Below, one piece after another: positions 37,028-47,678 of a stretch of 64,000 nt of DNA (within the stretch, counting starts at the first letter, position 1; the number at the start of each line of letters is the position of its first letter). Source of the stretch: Gammaproteobacteria bacterium (GTDB taxonomy: Bacteria > Pseudomonadota > Gammaproteobacteria > SZUA-140); contig JADJQS010000002.1 of NCBI GenBank assembly GCA_016712635.1, positions 310,001-374,000 of the forward strand. The letters run 5' to 3'. The notes below the pieces were generated by a model. That model saw only the letters and a program-made list of their open reading frames with translations, had not been told where the DNA came from and did not search any database. A program made the translations under genes and the position numbers.

Positions 37028-38641
37028 TTACTCCGCCGCCACCCAGTTTCTGACCACCTGCGCGGTGCGCTTGGGGTCCTGCGAGGCCAGCGTGCGCGCC
37101 GCGTTCAGGTTGGTATCGTAGCCGCCGCCCCCGGCGGGCAAGCCGGCCGGGCGCATGCCGCCGCTCAGGGTCAGCTGGTCCTCCGTCATCTGCCCGTCTC
37201 CCTGAAGCAGCGGCTGCGGCGCCGCCTTGCCCTTCGCGGCGAGCTCGCGCAGCACCGGGCGCAGGACGCCGAAGATCAGGAATGCCACGGCGCCGATGGC
37301 GAGCGCCTGTTTGGCGATGTCCCAGATGTTCACGGCCGAGAACATGGACGGCTCGGGCACTTCCTCCGGCACCGGCGGCTGGGTGAACGACTGGTTGATC
37401 ACATTGACGCTGTCGCCGCGCTCGGCGTCGAATCCGATCGCCTCCTTGACCAGGTTTGTGATGCGCGTGATATCCTCCTCGCTCAGCGCCTCGCGCACCG
37501 TCTCGCCGTCCTCGTCGACTGACGTGCGGTCGTCGAGGACCACCGCAGCCGACAGGCGCCTGATCGCCGCGCCGTTGCGCTTGGTGTGGCTGATCGTCTT
37601 GTCGATCTCGTAGTTGCGCGTGGCGCGCTGCACCGAGCTGCCGGTGGGGGCTGCGGCATCACCCGCGGCCGCTGCGGCGCCGGTCGAAGGCGCCTGGTTG
37701 GACAGGCTGCCGGGCACACCGCCCGCCTGCTGCGACAGCAGGGTCTTTTCGTCCACCGTCTGTTCGCTGCGCACCGCGGGCGGATTCGGAGTGAAGCTCT
37801 CCTGCGTCTCCTCGGTCACGGTGAAGTCCATGTCGGCGTTGACCTGCGCCTTGACCGCGCCGAGGCCGGTTATCGGTGTCACGAGGTCCTCGATGCGCTT
37901 GGTGTAATACGCCTCGACGCGCTTGCGGTAATCGAACTGCGTGGCGGTCAGGCGCATGTCGTCGCCCGCCTCCGGCTGCGTCAGCAGACGGCCCTGCTGG
38001 TCGATGATGGTCACCTGGTCGACGTCGAGGTTGGGGATGCTGGCGGCGACCATGTGGCCGATCGCCGCGACCTGGCCCTCGTCCAGGCCGCGCCCGGCAT
38101 ACAGGTCCACCGTGACCGAGGCGGTCGGCTTCTTCTGGCTGCGTACGAAGGCCGTCTGTTTGGGTATCGCGAGATGGACGCGCGCCGCGCGTACCGAGCT
38201 GATAGAGGCGATGGTCTGCGCCAGCTCGCCCTCGAGCGCACGCTGATAACGGGCGTTCTCCATGAACTGGCTGACGCCGAAGCCCTTCTGGTTGTCGAGC
38301 AGCTCAAACCCCGCACCGACACCCTTGGGGAGTCCCTCGCCCGCGAGCTTCAGGCGCGCCTCGTGCACGTCGTCGGCCGGCACCATGACCGTACCGGCAC
38401 CGTCAGCGATCTCGTAGGGAATTCCCGATTTCTGCAGCGACTGCACGACGGCGGCCGAATCCTGCTCGGCAAGCCCGCTGTACAGCATGCGGTAGCTCGG
38501 TTTCTGCGACCACAGCACGACCGCCACACCGATCGCCACACTGGCCGCAAGGCCCGCCATCAGGCCGAACTGCCGCAACATCGACAGTCCGTAAAATCCC
38601 CGCGCCGGCATCACCATATTGTCCTTTGTCACTACCGCCAT
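37028..38641 (-). CDS. fliF: flagellar MS-ring protein FliF
   Basis: 537 residues. N-terminal membrane helix (FGLMAGLAASVAIGVAVVLW), two ring-building motifs (YRMLYSGLAEQDSAAVVQSLQ; YQRALEGELAQTIASISSVRAARVHLAIP), YscJ/FliF domain, periplasmic beta-collar, second helix (QALAIGAVAFLIFGVLRPVL) and C-terminal FliG-binding tail ending VVRNWVAAE. GGAGG before the ATG. Confidence 0.97.
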   Translation of the reverse strand: MAVVTKDNMVMPARGFYGLSMLRQFGLMAGLAASVAIGVAVVLWSQKPSYRMLYSGLAEQDSAAVVQSLQKSGIPYEIADGAGTVMVPADDVHEARLKLAGEGLPKGVGAGFELLDNQKGFGVSQFMENARYQRALEGELAQTIASISSVRAARVHLAIPKQTAFVRSQKKPTASVTVDLYAGRGLDEGQVAAIGHMVAASIPNLDVDQVTIIDQQGRLLTQPEAGDDMRLTATQFDYRKRVEAYYTKRIEDLVTPITGLGAVKAQVNADMDFTVTEETQESFTPNPPAVRSEQTVDEKTLLSQQAGGVPGSLSNQAPSTGAAAAAGDAAAPTGSSVQRATRNYEIDKTISHTKRNGAAIRRLSAAVVLDDRTSVDEDGETVREALSEEDITRITNLVKEAIGFDAERGDSVNVINQSFTQPPVPEEVPEPSMFSAVNIWDIAKQALAIGAVAFLIFGVLRPVLRELAAKGKAAPQPLLQGDGQMTEDQLTLSGGMRPAGLPAGGGGYDTNLNAARTLASQDPKRTAQVVRNWVAAE

Positions 38642-38716
38642 CTTGCCTCCAGAATCCCATCCTCGCCTGAATCATCTCCCATAGATCTGCCCGGTACGCC
38701 CGGCCCGTCCCCCGCG

Positions 38717-39034
38717 TCAGATCTGCATGTTCATGACGTCCTGGTACGCGCTGATCAGGCGGTTGCGCACCTGCATCATGAGCTGGAACTCGATGCTCGC
38801 CTTCTGCGACGCGATCATGACACGCGAAATGTCAATGCCCTCCTCGCCGCGCTGAAACGCCTCCTTGAGTTCGGCTGACTGCTGCTGCGCATCGTTGACG
38901 TTGTTGACCGCCTGGGAGAGCAGGTCCGAGAAGTTGCCCCCCGCAGAGACCTGGCCATCCGCCGGCGAACCGCCGGCCGCAGCGGCCATCGACCGCATCT
39001 GGGATATGAGCTGGGTGGCGTTGATATCCGTCAT
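38717..39034 (-). CDS. fliE: flagellar hook-basal body protein FliE
   Basis: 105 residues, normal size. C-terminal family pattern [60 protein letters not shown]. Links MS ring to rod. GGAGG seven nt before the ATG. First gene of the fliE-K operon; a sigma-54 site lies 80 nt upstream. Confidence 0.96.
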   Translation of the reverse strand: MTDINATQLISQMRSMAAAAGGSPADGQVSAGGNFSDLLSQAVNNVNDAQQQSAELKEAFQRGEEGIDISRVMIASQKASIEFQLMMQVRNRLISAYQDVMNMQI

Positions 39035-39113
39035 GATTCAACCTCCTCGCGGCGCGTACGCCGACCGTCTTGGATCACCGTGATCGATTCGTTCCTGTAC
39101 ATGTGCCGACTTA

Positions 39114-39129
39114 TGCATGTTCCGAGCCA
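39114..39129 (-). promoter_or_regulatory. sigma-54 promoter of the fliE operon
   Basis: Minus strand TGGCTCG-GAAC-ATGCA: GG and GC correctly 12 bases apart, two mismatches to consensus. It starts two bases past the fleR stop and ends 80 nt before fliE. Confidence 0.65.
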
Positions 39130-39130
39130 G

Positions 39131-40474
39131 TCAGTCCGGAAGCTCGACGCCGGCCTCGCGCAGGCGGGCGAGTTTGTAGCGCAGTGTCCGTTCGCTGATG
39201 CCGAGCCTCTGCGCGGCTGCCCGGCGGCTCCCGTGCACGTCGCCGAGCGTCTCCAGGATCAGCTGCTGCTCGCGTCCGCGCAGATCCTCGCCAAGGGCGG
39301 CGGGTCCGGCGCCCGCCGGCGTCATACCGGATGGCGCCGGACGCGCCTCCTCGATCTGCAGGTCACCCGCATCGATCACGGTGCCGGTCTGCAGTATCAG
39401 TGCGCGCTGCATGACGTTGTCGAGTTCGCGCGCGTTGCCCGGCCATGAATGCCCGAGCAGGCGGTTCTCGGCGTCCACGGTCAGTTCCGGCACCGTGCGG
39501 CCCTGCGCGCGGGCGCCGTGCGCCAGCATCCTGCGCGCCAGCGGCAGGATGTCCGCACGGCGTTCGCGCAGTGGCGGCAGATGGAGCGGAAAGACGTTGA
39601 GACGGTAGAACAGGTCCTCGCGGAAACGGCCGGCGCCCGCCTCATCGCGCAGGTTCCGGTTGGATGTGGCGAGGATGCGGACATCAAGCGCTATCATTTT
39701 GCGCCCGCCCAGGCGCTCCACCTCGCGCTCCTGCAGGACGCGCAGCAGCTTCGCCTGCAGGCCGAGGTCCATCTCTGAAATCTCGTCCAGCAGCAGGGTG
39801 CCGTGCTGCGCCTGCTCGAACTTGCCCGGGCAGGCGGTGCAGGCGCCGGTAAACGCTCCCTTCTCGTAACCGAACAGCGTCGCCTCCAGCATATTGTCCG
39901 GAATCGCGGCACAATTGATCGCGACGAAGGGTTGCTGCGCGCGCGGCGAGTGACGATGGATGTATCGCGCCAGCACCTCCTTGCCGACGCCGCTCTCCCC
40001 GGTGATCATGACGCTCGCGTCGGTGGCGGAGACGCGGCGCGCAAGATTCTCGACATAGCGGCTGCCCGCATCTATCGCCACCATGTCACCGGGATCGGAG
40101 ACGAGGTGCGCCATGTGGCGCTCCACCATCTCCACCAGCTTCACGGCATCGAACGGCTTGACCAGGTAATCAACCGCGCCGGCCTGCATCGCCCGCACGG
40201 CCTGCTGGATAGTGCCATAGGCGGTCATCATCAGCACCGGGATGTCGGGCCGGCTGCTGCGGATATGGCTGAGGAGCGCGTAGCCGTCCATCGGTTTCAT
40301 CTGTACATCGCTGATCACCATGCCGATGCCGCCGGGGTGCTCCGTCAGCACGCGCACGGCCTCGAGGCCGTTGTCCGCCGCGGTCACCGGATAGCCGGCG
40401 AGGTCCAGCGAATCGCACAGCGCCTCGCGCAGACCCGGCTCGTCTTCAACAACCAGCACAGTGGCATTGTTCAT
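39131..40474 (-). CDS. fleR: sigma-54-dependent response regulator FleR
   Basis: 447 residues. Receiver with acidic pair VVEDE, phospho-Asp in MVISDVQMKPMDG and Lys in YLVKPFD; AAA+ domain with Walker A TGESGVGKE, the sigma-54 contact loop GAFTGA and GLQAKLLRVLQE; C-terminal Fis-type helix-turn-helix (GSRRAAAQRLGISERTLRYKLARL). Partner of FleS, activates middle flagellar genes. ATG 40474 is chosen (GGGG at 7 nt); another ATG lies two codons upstream. 54 nt after fleS. Confidence 0.94.
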   Translation of the reverse strand: MNNATVLVVEDEPGLREALCDSLDLAGYPVTAADNGLEAVRVLTEHPGGIGMVISDVQMKPMDGYALLSHIRSSRPDIPVLMMTAYGTIQQAVRAMQAGAVDYLVKPFDAVKLVEMVERHMAHLVSDPGDMVAIDAGSRYVENLARRVSATDASVMITGESGVGKEVLARYIHRHSPRAQQPFVAINCAAIPDNMLEATLFGYEKGAFTGACTACPGKFEQAQHGTLLLDEISEMDLGLQAKLLRVLQEREVERLGGRKMIALDVRILATSNRNLRDEAGAGRFREDLFYRLNVFPLHLPPLRERRADILPLARRMLAHGARAQGRTVPELTVDAENRLLGHSWPGNARELDNVMQRALILQTGTVIDAGDLQIEEARPAPSGMTPAGAGPAALGEDLRGREQQLILETLGDVHGSRRAAAQRLGISERTLRYKLARLREAGVELPD

Positions 40475-40528
40475 GGTCATACCCCATCTTCCATTGCATG
40501 GCTCACGGACCGGATATCGCGCCGACCG

Positions 40529-41743
40529 TCAGGAATTCCCCGCAGCCGCCAGCGGCAGGCGTATGCCCACGACGGTCCCGCTCCCGGGCTCGGACTCGAT
40601 CCACAGCACACCGTCATGCGCATGCGCGACCGCCTGCGCCACGGCGAGGCCGAGCCCGGTCCCGTGCGGCTTGGTGGTGAAGAACGGCTCGAGTATGCGT
40701 CCCCGCACCGCCGCATCGATGCCGGGGCCATCGTCCTTGAGCAGAAATTCGATGGATTCAAGCCCGGCGAGCCGGCGCGCCATGAAGCAGAGATGGCCGC
40801 GCCGATGCTCCGTTGCGCCCGTATCGCCTCCATCCGTCGCGCGCTCTCCGCCGGTGCAGGCCTGGATCGCATTCTCAAGCAGGTTCTGCAGAATCGCGGT
40901 CAGGGCTTCCTGGTTGCCGCGCAGCATCGCGTCACCGCTGTCGTCGATGATCTCGAGACGGCAGCCGGCGGCATGTACCAGGGGAGCCGACATGTTGCGA
41001 AAGGCGTCGACCAGGGAGGCGGCGCTGAAGTTCTCCGTCGCCAGCGAACCGCCGCGGGCGAACATCAGCATGTCCCGCACCAGTTTGTCGAGATGGTCGA
41101 GACTGGCGCGGATCTTGCCGATGCCGCGCCGCTGCGCCGCCGAAGTCGGGCCGCAGTTCTCGAGCTGCGAGACATACAGCAGGCTGGTGGCCAGCGGGGT
41201 GCGGATCTGATGAGCGAGCGAGGCGGCCATCTCGCCCATCGATGCGAGACGCTGCTGGCGCTGCACCAGGGCCTGCACGGCACGCGCGTCGGTCACTTCG
41301 TTGATCAGGATTACCTGTCCCGGTTCGCCCTCGAGGGGATTGGTGGCGAGAGCGACCATGCGCCCGTCAACCAGACGCAGGTCGCCGAGCCGGCTCTGGG
41401 CGGCAAATGCACGGCGGATGACCTCGAACCAGCTGAGGCCGTTAAGTGGCTCGCCGAGCAGATCGGCTGCGACCCTGTTGCAATGGGCAATGCGGCCGTC
41501 GCCGTCGAGCACGACGACCCCGGCCGGCAGGGCGTCCAGGATCGGCTGCACGTGGTGGATGGAATGGACCTGCGCCGCGGCGGCAGACGGTGCGGCGGCC
41601 GTCCCGGCGGCGAAGCGGCGGGTAATCTCAGCCAGATGGCGTTCCAGCAGCTGGTAGGAAGAGGTCAGCTGTTCCGAAACGCGATTGAAATGATCGAAGG
41701 CATCCGTCAAGCGTTGCGCTTGGCGTGTCGCGGTTTGATCCAT
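40529..41743 (-). CDS. fleS: flagellar sensor histidine kinase FleS
   Basis: 404 residues, no membrane segments, so cytoplasmic. A PAS-like domain (PILDALPAGVVVLDGDGRIAHCNRVAADLLGEP) is followed by the phosphoacceptor segment MAASLAHQIRTPLATSLLY, then N box LLENAIQACTGG and GPGID / FFTTKPHGTGLGL. The start is set at ATG 41743: the frame stays open to 41818, but a sigma-54 promoter at 41814-41829 would start transcription near 41803, downstream of that alternative ATG. Confidence 0.93.
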   Translation of the reverse strand: MDQTATRQAQRLTDAFDHFNRVSEQLTSSYQLLERHLAEITRRFAAGTAAAPSAAAAQVHSIHHVQPILDALPAGVVVLDGDGRIAHCNRVAADLLGEPLNGLSWFEVIRRAFAAQSRLGDLRLVDGRMVALATNPLEGEPGQVILINEVTDARAVQALVQRQQRLASMGEMAASLAHQIRTPLATSLLYVSQLENCGPTSAAQRRGIGKIRASLDHLDKLVRDMLMFARGGSLATENFSAASLVDAFRNMSAPLVHAAGCRLEIIDDSGDAMLRGNQEALTAILQNLLENAIQACTGGERATDGGDTGATEHRRGHLCFMARRLAGLESIEFLLKDDGPGIDAAVRGRILEPFFTTKPHGTGLGLAVAQAVAHAHDGVLWIESEPGSGTVVGIRLPLAAAGNS

Positions 41744-41813
41744 GCACTCCCGTCCCAGTCGCAGTGTCGAATTAGCGGCGGGATCGCCGATCGACCCCGC
41801 CGGCAAGACAGGG

Positions 41814-41829
41814 AGCAATAACCGTGCCG
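41814..41829 (-). promoter_or_regulatory. sigma-54 promoter of fleSR
   Basis: Minus strand CGGCACG-GTTA-TTGCT: only the first base differs from consensus. It lies between fleQ and fleS, ending about 70 nt before the chosen fleS start. FleQ is the expected activator. Confidence 0.82.
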
Positions 41830-41888
41830 GATTTTATTTTTTATGGATTACAAATAGTTGAATATTGCTACTGACCGTAACGTCAAAT

Positions 41889-43301
<1,413 letters not shown>

Positions 43302-43387
43302 TCGGCCTTCCCCTTCTCCTAAGCTGCGTTATGCAGGATTGTTTTTACTTTATATATATTAGGTACAGGGTCCAGAAATCGACCTAC

Positions 43388-43416
43388 AGCCTAACCCGTT
43401 TTAACTATGATGTCAA
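43388..43416 (-). promoter_or_regulatory. candidate sigma-70 promoter of fleQ
   Basis: Minus strand perfect TTGACA (43411-43416), 17-nt spacer, weak TAGGCT (43388-43393). A nearby AT-rich TAATATATATAAAG (around 43353-43366) could hold an alternative -10. Confidence 0.4.
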
Positions 43417-43470
43417 AAACTCGGCGCCCTTCCATGCTGCCCTCCAACACCGTGATATTAGTGGAGAATA

Positions 43471-44043
43471 TCATACACGACCCTGCTGACGGGAATGGGC
43501 GACGAGTCGCCGGTGATGCCGGAAGATCAGCTTTTCGAGCCAGCTTCGGAGTGTATCGCTCATATCCCGATAACTCAGATCCACCTGGAACCCCCCCTCC
43601 ACCGGCAGGACACGGCTCACTTCTCCGTACAGGGTGATCGGACTCGGATATCTCTGGTTCAGGTAGATATCGACGCTGAGGAGGCCTCCGACGGCGGGAG
43701 CCACCTGCGAGTACCACTGGATACCGGCGCCGCTCATCTTGACCGGCACCGCGGCCGGCATGGAGACATGCTCGACCAGCAGGCGGGCAACCATGTCGAG
43801 CAACAGATTTGTCTTGAATTCGAGGCGGGTCAATTCATGTGCGACGTGGCCGTGCTCCTCGTCGGCGGCCTCGCCGCGATACTCATCGAGCGCGGCGAAA
43901 TACCGCAGAACACGCTCATTTGACTGATGCGTTCTCAACAGCTCCGGTGTCGAGATATCGTTCCCCAGCTCGCGCCAGCAGAGCGGTACGGTATCTTCGT
44001 AGACCAGGCCCTCGCCGAATTGAGAAGCACCGTCATTATCCAT
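43471..44043 (-). CDS. PilZ-like protein between fliT and fleQ
   Basis: 190 residues. N-terminal GLVYEDTVPLCWREL, a helical middle (VAHELTRLEFKTNLLLDMVARLLVE) and a C-terminal beta-rich part (VKMSGAGIQWYSQVAPAVGGLLSVDIYLNQRYPSPITLYGEVSRV) that looks like a divergent PilZ barrel. I do not see the RxxxR of canonical c-di-GMP binders, so ligand binding is doubtful. PilZ-like genes occur at this place in related loci. ATG 44043 chosen over a TTG at 44082; neither has a strong ribosome site. Confidence 0.65.
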   Translation of the reverse strand: MDNDGASQFGEGLVYEDTVPLCWRELGNDISTPELLRTHQSNERVLRYFAALDEYRGEAADEEHGHVAHELTRLEFKTNLLLDMVARLLVEHVSMPAAVPVKMSGAGIQWYSQVAPAVGGLLSVDIYLNQRYPSPITLYGEVSRVLPVEGGFQVDLSYRDMSDTLRSWLEKLIFRHHRRLVAHSRQQGRV

Positions 44044-44148
44044 GCAGGCAAAGATACTCGATCCCGCCGCATCAGACAACAAGCCGAGGCGTCACGAAGT
44101 ACAGCGCGGGCTGGACAAAGAAGCGATATGGAATCGGCCGGATGGCGC

Positions 44149-44460
44149 TCAGCCGATCCTGTTCTGCCTGTATCGGGAGACTGCCTGGCGCTGGCGGCTG
44201 CTGTCCGACATCTCACTGACCAGTCGATGGCGCTGGATTTTTCCAAGCTCGAGGATACGTTCGTTGAGCTCGCGTACAGCACGGATCCCGTCGCCGTCGC
44301 CCGCGTCAGGGCCGGCAGCGCGGATGGCCTCGAAGTATTCCGCGAGCATGACAGCGCGCCTGTTCTCGAGGCCGGCGAGATCTTCCCAGGCGCCTGTTTC
44401 CGCCTTTTCCAGCATCTCCCGGCTCAGGGCCAGAATCGCGTTCAGATCAGCGAAGGCCAT
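44149..44460 (-). CDS. fliT: FliT-like flagellar chaperone
   Basis: 103 residues, all helical (MAFADLNAILALSREMLEKAETGAWEDLAGLENRRAVML then NERILELGKIQRHRLVSEM). Size, helical pattern and position directly after fliS match FliT/FleP; sequence identity in this family is always low, so the assignment leans on context. ATG 44460 chosen; an open frame upstream runs into fliS. Confidence 0.75.
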   Translation of the reverse strand: MAFADLNAILALSREMLEKAETGAWEDLAGLENRRAVMLAEYFEAIRAAGPDAGDGDGIRAVRELNERILELGKIQRHRLVSEMSDSSRQRQAVSRYRQNRIG

Positions 44461-44506
44461 CGCGCCGCCTGCGGGTCGAGACGGGAAACATTCCGTCCGA
44501 AGGCCA

Positions 44507-44965
44507 TCACTGGCCGTAGGCCTGTCCGGACTGGGGTGAACCCTTGCCCGCGGCATGGTCGCGGATGATCTCCTGCGGTATCGCGTCCCAGCCTTCCTTG
44601 ATCTGGCGCAGCAGGCCCGACACCTCGTTCAGGTATGCGGCATCATTCTTCAGGTTCGCCTCGGCAAGCCTGACCATCATGTAGTTATAGAGATCCTCGA
44701 GATTCTGCGCGATCTCGCCCCCGACGGACTTGTCCAGACTGACGCGCAGGCCGTCGATGATCGATATCGCCCAGCTGATGTGAGCGCCCTTCTGAGCGAT
44801 TTCGCCCCGCTCCATGAAACCCCGCGCCGCCGCGATCTTGTCCAGCGCGCCGTCCATCAGCATCTGGATCAGGCGGTGCGGCGTGGCGTCCTCGATCGCA
44901 GTACGCATGCCAAGACTCCGGTACTGCTGCATCGCCTGATTATTTTTCGAGCCAAATTGGTTCAT
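44507..44965 (-). CDS. fliS: flagellin export chaperone FliS
   Basis: 152 residues. FliS pattern: MQQYRSLGMRTAIEDATPHRLIQMLMDGALDKIAAARGFME, SIIDGLRVSLDKSVGGEIAQNLEDLYNYMMVRL. Binds the FliC C-terminus before secretion. GGGAGG eight nt before the ATG. C-terminal Gly/Gln tail slightly longer than usual. Confidence 0.95.
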   Translation of the reverse strand: MNQFGSKNNQAMQQYRSLGMRTAIEDATPHRLIQMLMDGALDKIAAARGFMERGEIAQKGAHISWAISIIDGLRVSLDKSVGGEIAQNLEDLYNYMMVRLAEANLKNDAAYLNEVSGLLRQIKEGWDAIPQEIIRDHAAGKGSPQSGQAYGQ

Positions 44966-45049
44966 CTACATGACCTCCCCGTCATGATTGTGTTTCCATA
45001 TATCGGCCCGGACCACGCCGGGCGTACATTACAGCGTTTTCGTTGCACA

Positions 45050-47077
45050 TCATTCCGAACGTCTTGATACCAGCTGCGACAGGCTTTCCAGCTGCTGGGT
45101 GAGAAAATCGCTGGTGGTGTTCAACTGGGCGACGAGAATGTCCATCGCCGTGAACTGCGCCCGGATCCTCTCCTCGTAGGCCAGCGACCTGAGTTCCACC
45201 TGCTCACGCTGGGTTTCAATGGTGCCGAGATTACGGTTGATGCCGTCGGTCACGGCATCGAACAATCCGTCGCCAGCCAGCAGTTGATCAAGTACGTTGT
45301 CCAACTGTTCGGCGTATCCGCGCGAGAAAGCGACGCTGCCGCGGTTCCCCGTCACACCGCCGACCACCATCAGCTCCAGTCCCAGCGCCACGCCCTGCCC
45401 GATCAGTTTCTGTCCGTCGCCCGTCGCCTCGACCCCGCCTATGGTGCCCGCGACGTCAACACCGTCGGTCGACACAGGCGCCAGCCCGAAGAGTCCGTTT
45501 CTGGCGTTGCCGCCGGTGACGGAAACCTTCGATCCGGATCCGTATGAATCGGAGGTCACGGTCAGCACCCCGCCCGACTCGGCGACCTGCACCGTGACGC
45601 CCGCTTTCTTCAGGTCATCGCTGGCGGTAAACCTGGACTGCAGCTCAGCCGCCAGCGCCGCCGTTGAGGCATATGTCTTCGCCGACAGCGTGATGTTCGT
45701 CGAGACGCCGTCGATCAATACCGTCAGGCCATCGTTGACGCCCGCCGTGATGGTGAGGTTCGCCGCAGCCGATCCGGCGAAGTTGGCCTGGGTCGCCAGC
45801 CGGCTGATGTTGATGTCGTACTCACCGGCCCGGGTTACTGCGGTCGACGACTGGTACTGGATCAACGAATCGCTGGTTGAGCCGTAGGCGGTGAACATTC
45901 CGGCGATGGCATCGAAATTGTCTTCGATCGCGGCTTCCAGTTTGACATTGTCCAGCACCAGGCTGCCGTCGCTGGCGCTGCGCGTGATACCGATATCGGC
46001 CAGCTGGCGATACGGTCCGCTCAGTCCGCTCACCGTCTGGCTGAACACGCGCCGCACCTGCGCATCGATATTGCGCAGCACGCCGTCGCCGTTGAGCAGG
46101 CCTGCCTCGCCGGTATCGGGGTTGTAGCTCGACAGATCCCTGACCGTGCTGATCAGGCCGTTATATTTTTCCACGAAGCTGCTGACCGCGCTCGACACGC
46201 TGTCCTTGTTATAGGAAACGGTCAAGGTGGAAGTTCCAGGCTCCAGCAGGTCGATCGCGAGACCGTTGATCACGTCCGTCAGGGTATTGCTTGCGCTGGT
46301 GACGGCGATGCCGTCTATGGTCAGGCCGGACACATTCTGTGCCGCCTGGGTCTGGATCATGTGCGTGGCGCCACTGTTGAACGCGAGCAGAGACAGCCCG
46401 GCGGCATCTGCGTCGTTGCCGTCATCGTCCGCGACGGTGATTTCCAGGCTGTTCGCGGCTCCGGTGTCCTCGGTCGACAGCGCCAGGCGCTGGTGTGTAC
46501 CGTCGAATATGATCGACGCCGTAATCCCCATCTCGGCCCCGTTGATGGCGTCACGTATACCCTGGAGGCTTCCGTCCGTGATCTCCACCGTATAGCTTGG
46601 CTGCGCCGGATTCTGCTCGAACGAGGTGTAGGTGTCGGTATCGCCGTCGTACACCGAGGTACCGAAGGTGAAGGTGATCGTGCCCGTGCCCATGGTGTCG
46701 GTCACGGCGGTGAAGCGCGCGCCTTCCTGGTTGACCGGATCGGTTGCCAGCTTGTGTTCTGTGGCTGGCCCGGTGAAACCGACCTGATATCTCCCGGCGG
46801 CTGCGGTGGTCCCGGCGCTCGCCGTCAGCACATCCGGGTTGCTCGAAGTCGCCGTACGACCGCGGTACGTCGAGAGCGAGGTCAAACCCGAGAGGGAGGT
46901 CTGGAGCGAGGACAGGGCGCCCTTCAGGGTGCCAAAAGCGGACAGTCTTGCCTGCAGCACGGCTTCCCTGGTGTCAAGCCGGGCCGTCTGGGGGGCCTTC
47001 TCGGCCTCGACCAGCTGGGTAACCAGCGAATTGATGTCAAGACCGCTGCCAATGCCTGGTGATGTGATGGTCGCCAT
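45050..47077 (-). CDS. fliD: flagellar filament cap protein FliD
   Basis: 675 residues, longer than the ~470 of E. coli. N-terminal FliD domain (ITSPGIGSGLDINSLVTQLVEAEKAP), a variable middle with a Flagellin_IN-like segment (GLTIDGIAVTSASNTLTDVINGLAIDL), and the C-terminal domain (YNGLISTVRDLSSYNPDTGEAGLLNGD; LEYEERIRAQF-like coiled coil SLAYEERIRAQFTAMDILVAQ). Sigma-54 site 43 nt upstream; followed by fliS. Confidence 0.95.
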   Translation of the reverse strand: MATITSPGIGSGLDINSLVTQLVEAEKAPQTARLDTREAVLQARLSAFGTLKGALSSLQTSLSGLTSLSTYRGRTATSSNPDVLTASAGTTAAAGRYQVGFTGPATEHKLATDPVNQEGARFTAVTDTMGTGTITFTFGTSVYDGDTDTYTSFEQNPAQPSYTVEITDGSLQGIRDAINGAEMGITASIIFDGTHQRLALSTEDTGAANSLEITVADDDGNDADAAGLSLLAFNSGATHMIQTQAAQNVSGLTIDGIAVTSASNTLTDVINGLAIDLLEPGTSTLTVSYNKDSVSSAVSSFVEKYNGLISTVRDLSSYNPDTGEAGLLNGDGVLRNIDAQVRRVFSQTVSGLSGPYRQLADIGITRSASDGSLVLDNVKLEAAIEDNFDAIAGMFTAYGSTSDSLIQYQSSTAVTRAGEYDINISRLATQANFAGSAAANLTITAGVNDGLTVLIDGVSTNITLSAKTYASTAALAAELQSRFTASDDLKKAGVTVQVAESGGVLTVTSDSYGSGSKVSVTGGNARNGLFGLAPVSTDGVDVAGTIGGVEATGDGQKLIGQGVALGLELMVVGGVTGNRGSVAFSRGYAEQLDNVLDQLLAGDGLFDAVTDGINRNLGTIETQREQVELRSLAYEERIRAQFTAMDILVAQLNTTSDFLTQQLESLSQLVSRRSE

Positions 47078-47119
47078 TCCCGTCTCGCTTAATCCTTCCG
47101 GTACCTTGCAGTTCCTGAA

Positions 47120-47135
47120 TGCAAAATAAGGACCA
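47120..47135 (-). promoter_or_regulatory. candidate sigma-54 promoter of fliD
   Basis: Minus strand TGGTCCT-TATT-TTGCA: -12 box perfect, -24 box with three mismatches, GG to GC spacing correct, 43 nt before the fliD start. Confidence 0.6.
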
Positions 47136-47143
47136 ATCCGGCG

Positions 47144-47473
47144 TCACAACCCCATACTTGACAGCCACGCCTTCTGCCTCGAGACATACTGCGACATGTT
47201 TAATACCTCTTCCGCCGGGATTTCGCGGATGATCTCCGTTGTTTCGAGGTTGTATACCTTGACCACGACGCGGTTTACCTCCGCATCGACGGTGAATTCG
47301 ATGTTGCGATTGATATTCTGGATATAGTCGTTCAGCCGGCTGACAGCCTCGGTAAGCTTGGCGTCGCCCGCTGACAATGAACGGGATTCGGATGCGGTCG
47401 GCTGCGGATTGCCGCCGGCCGGAAGATCTTGCCGCATAGGGATATCTGCTCGGGATGATCGGGTCTGATGCAT
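47144..47473 (-). CDS. flaG: FlaG family protein
   Basis: 109 residues. Polar N-terminus, then the FlaG core: LNDYIQNINRNIEFTVDAEVNRVVVKVYN, ETTEIIREIPAEEVLNMSQYV. FlaG affects filament length; it normally sits between fliC and fliD, as here. ATG 47473 has GAGGA about 8 nt upstream; further upstream ATG codons lack one. Confidence 0.9.
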   Translation of the reverse strand: MHQTRSSRADIPMRQDLPAGGNPQPTASESRSLSAGDAKLTEAVSRLNDYIQNINRNIEFTVDAEVNRVVVKVYNLETTEIIREIPAEEVLNMSQYVSRQKAWLSSMGL

Positions 47474-47631
47474 ACGAAGTCCTCGCGGAAATAATGATGG
47501 CCGCTTCCGGCGGTAATATGAAACAGGACCTCGTGTATATAATCTGCTTCTAAAGCCCCGCCGTTTCGGCATAACGTGCCGCGAACCGCAGGTCACGGCC
47601 CCTCGCCTGTAGCGATGTCCGTGGAAGGCGT

Positions 47632-47659
47632 ATCCGGGGTGGCAGATGCCACCCCGGAT
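47632..47659 (-). terminator. terminator of fliC
   Basis: Perfect 13-bp stem ATCCGGGGTGGCA / TGCCACCCCGGAT around a two-base centre, 20 nt past the fliC stop. There is no long T run, so termination may be partial, allowing flaG readthrough. Confidence 0.7.
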
Positions 47660-47678
47660 TAGCCAGTTTGTTACCGAC

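Noticed and set aside
47530..47600. Sigma-54 or sigma-28 promoter before flaG
   Set aside because: GGCACGTTATGC has the wrong GG-GC spacing for sigma-54, and GCCGAAAC lacks a TAAA box at the right distance.
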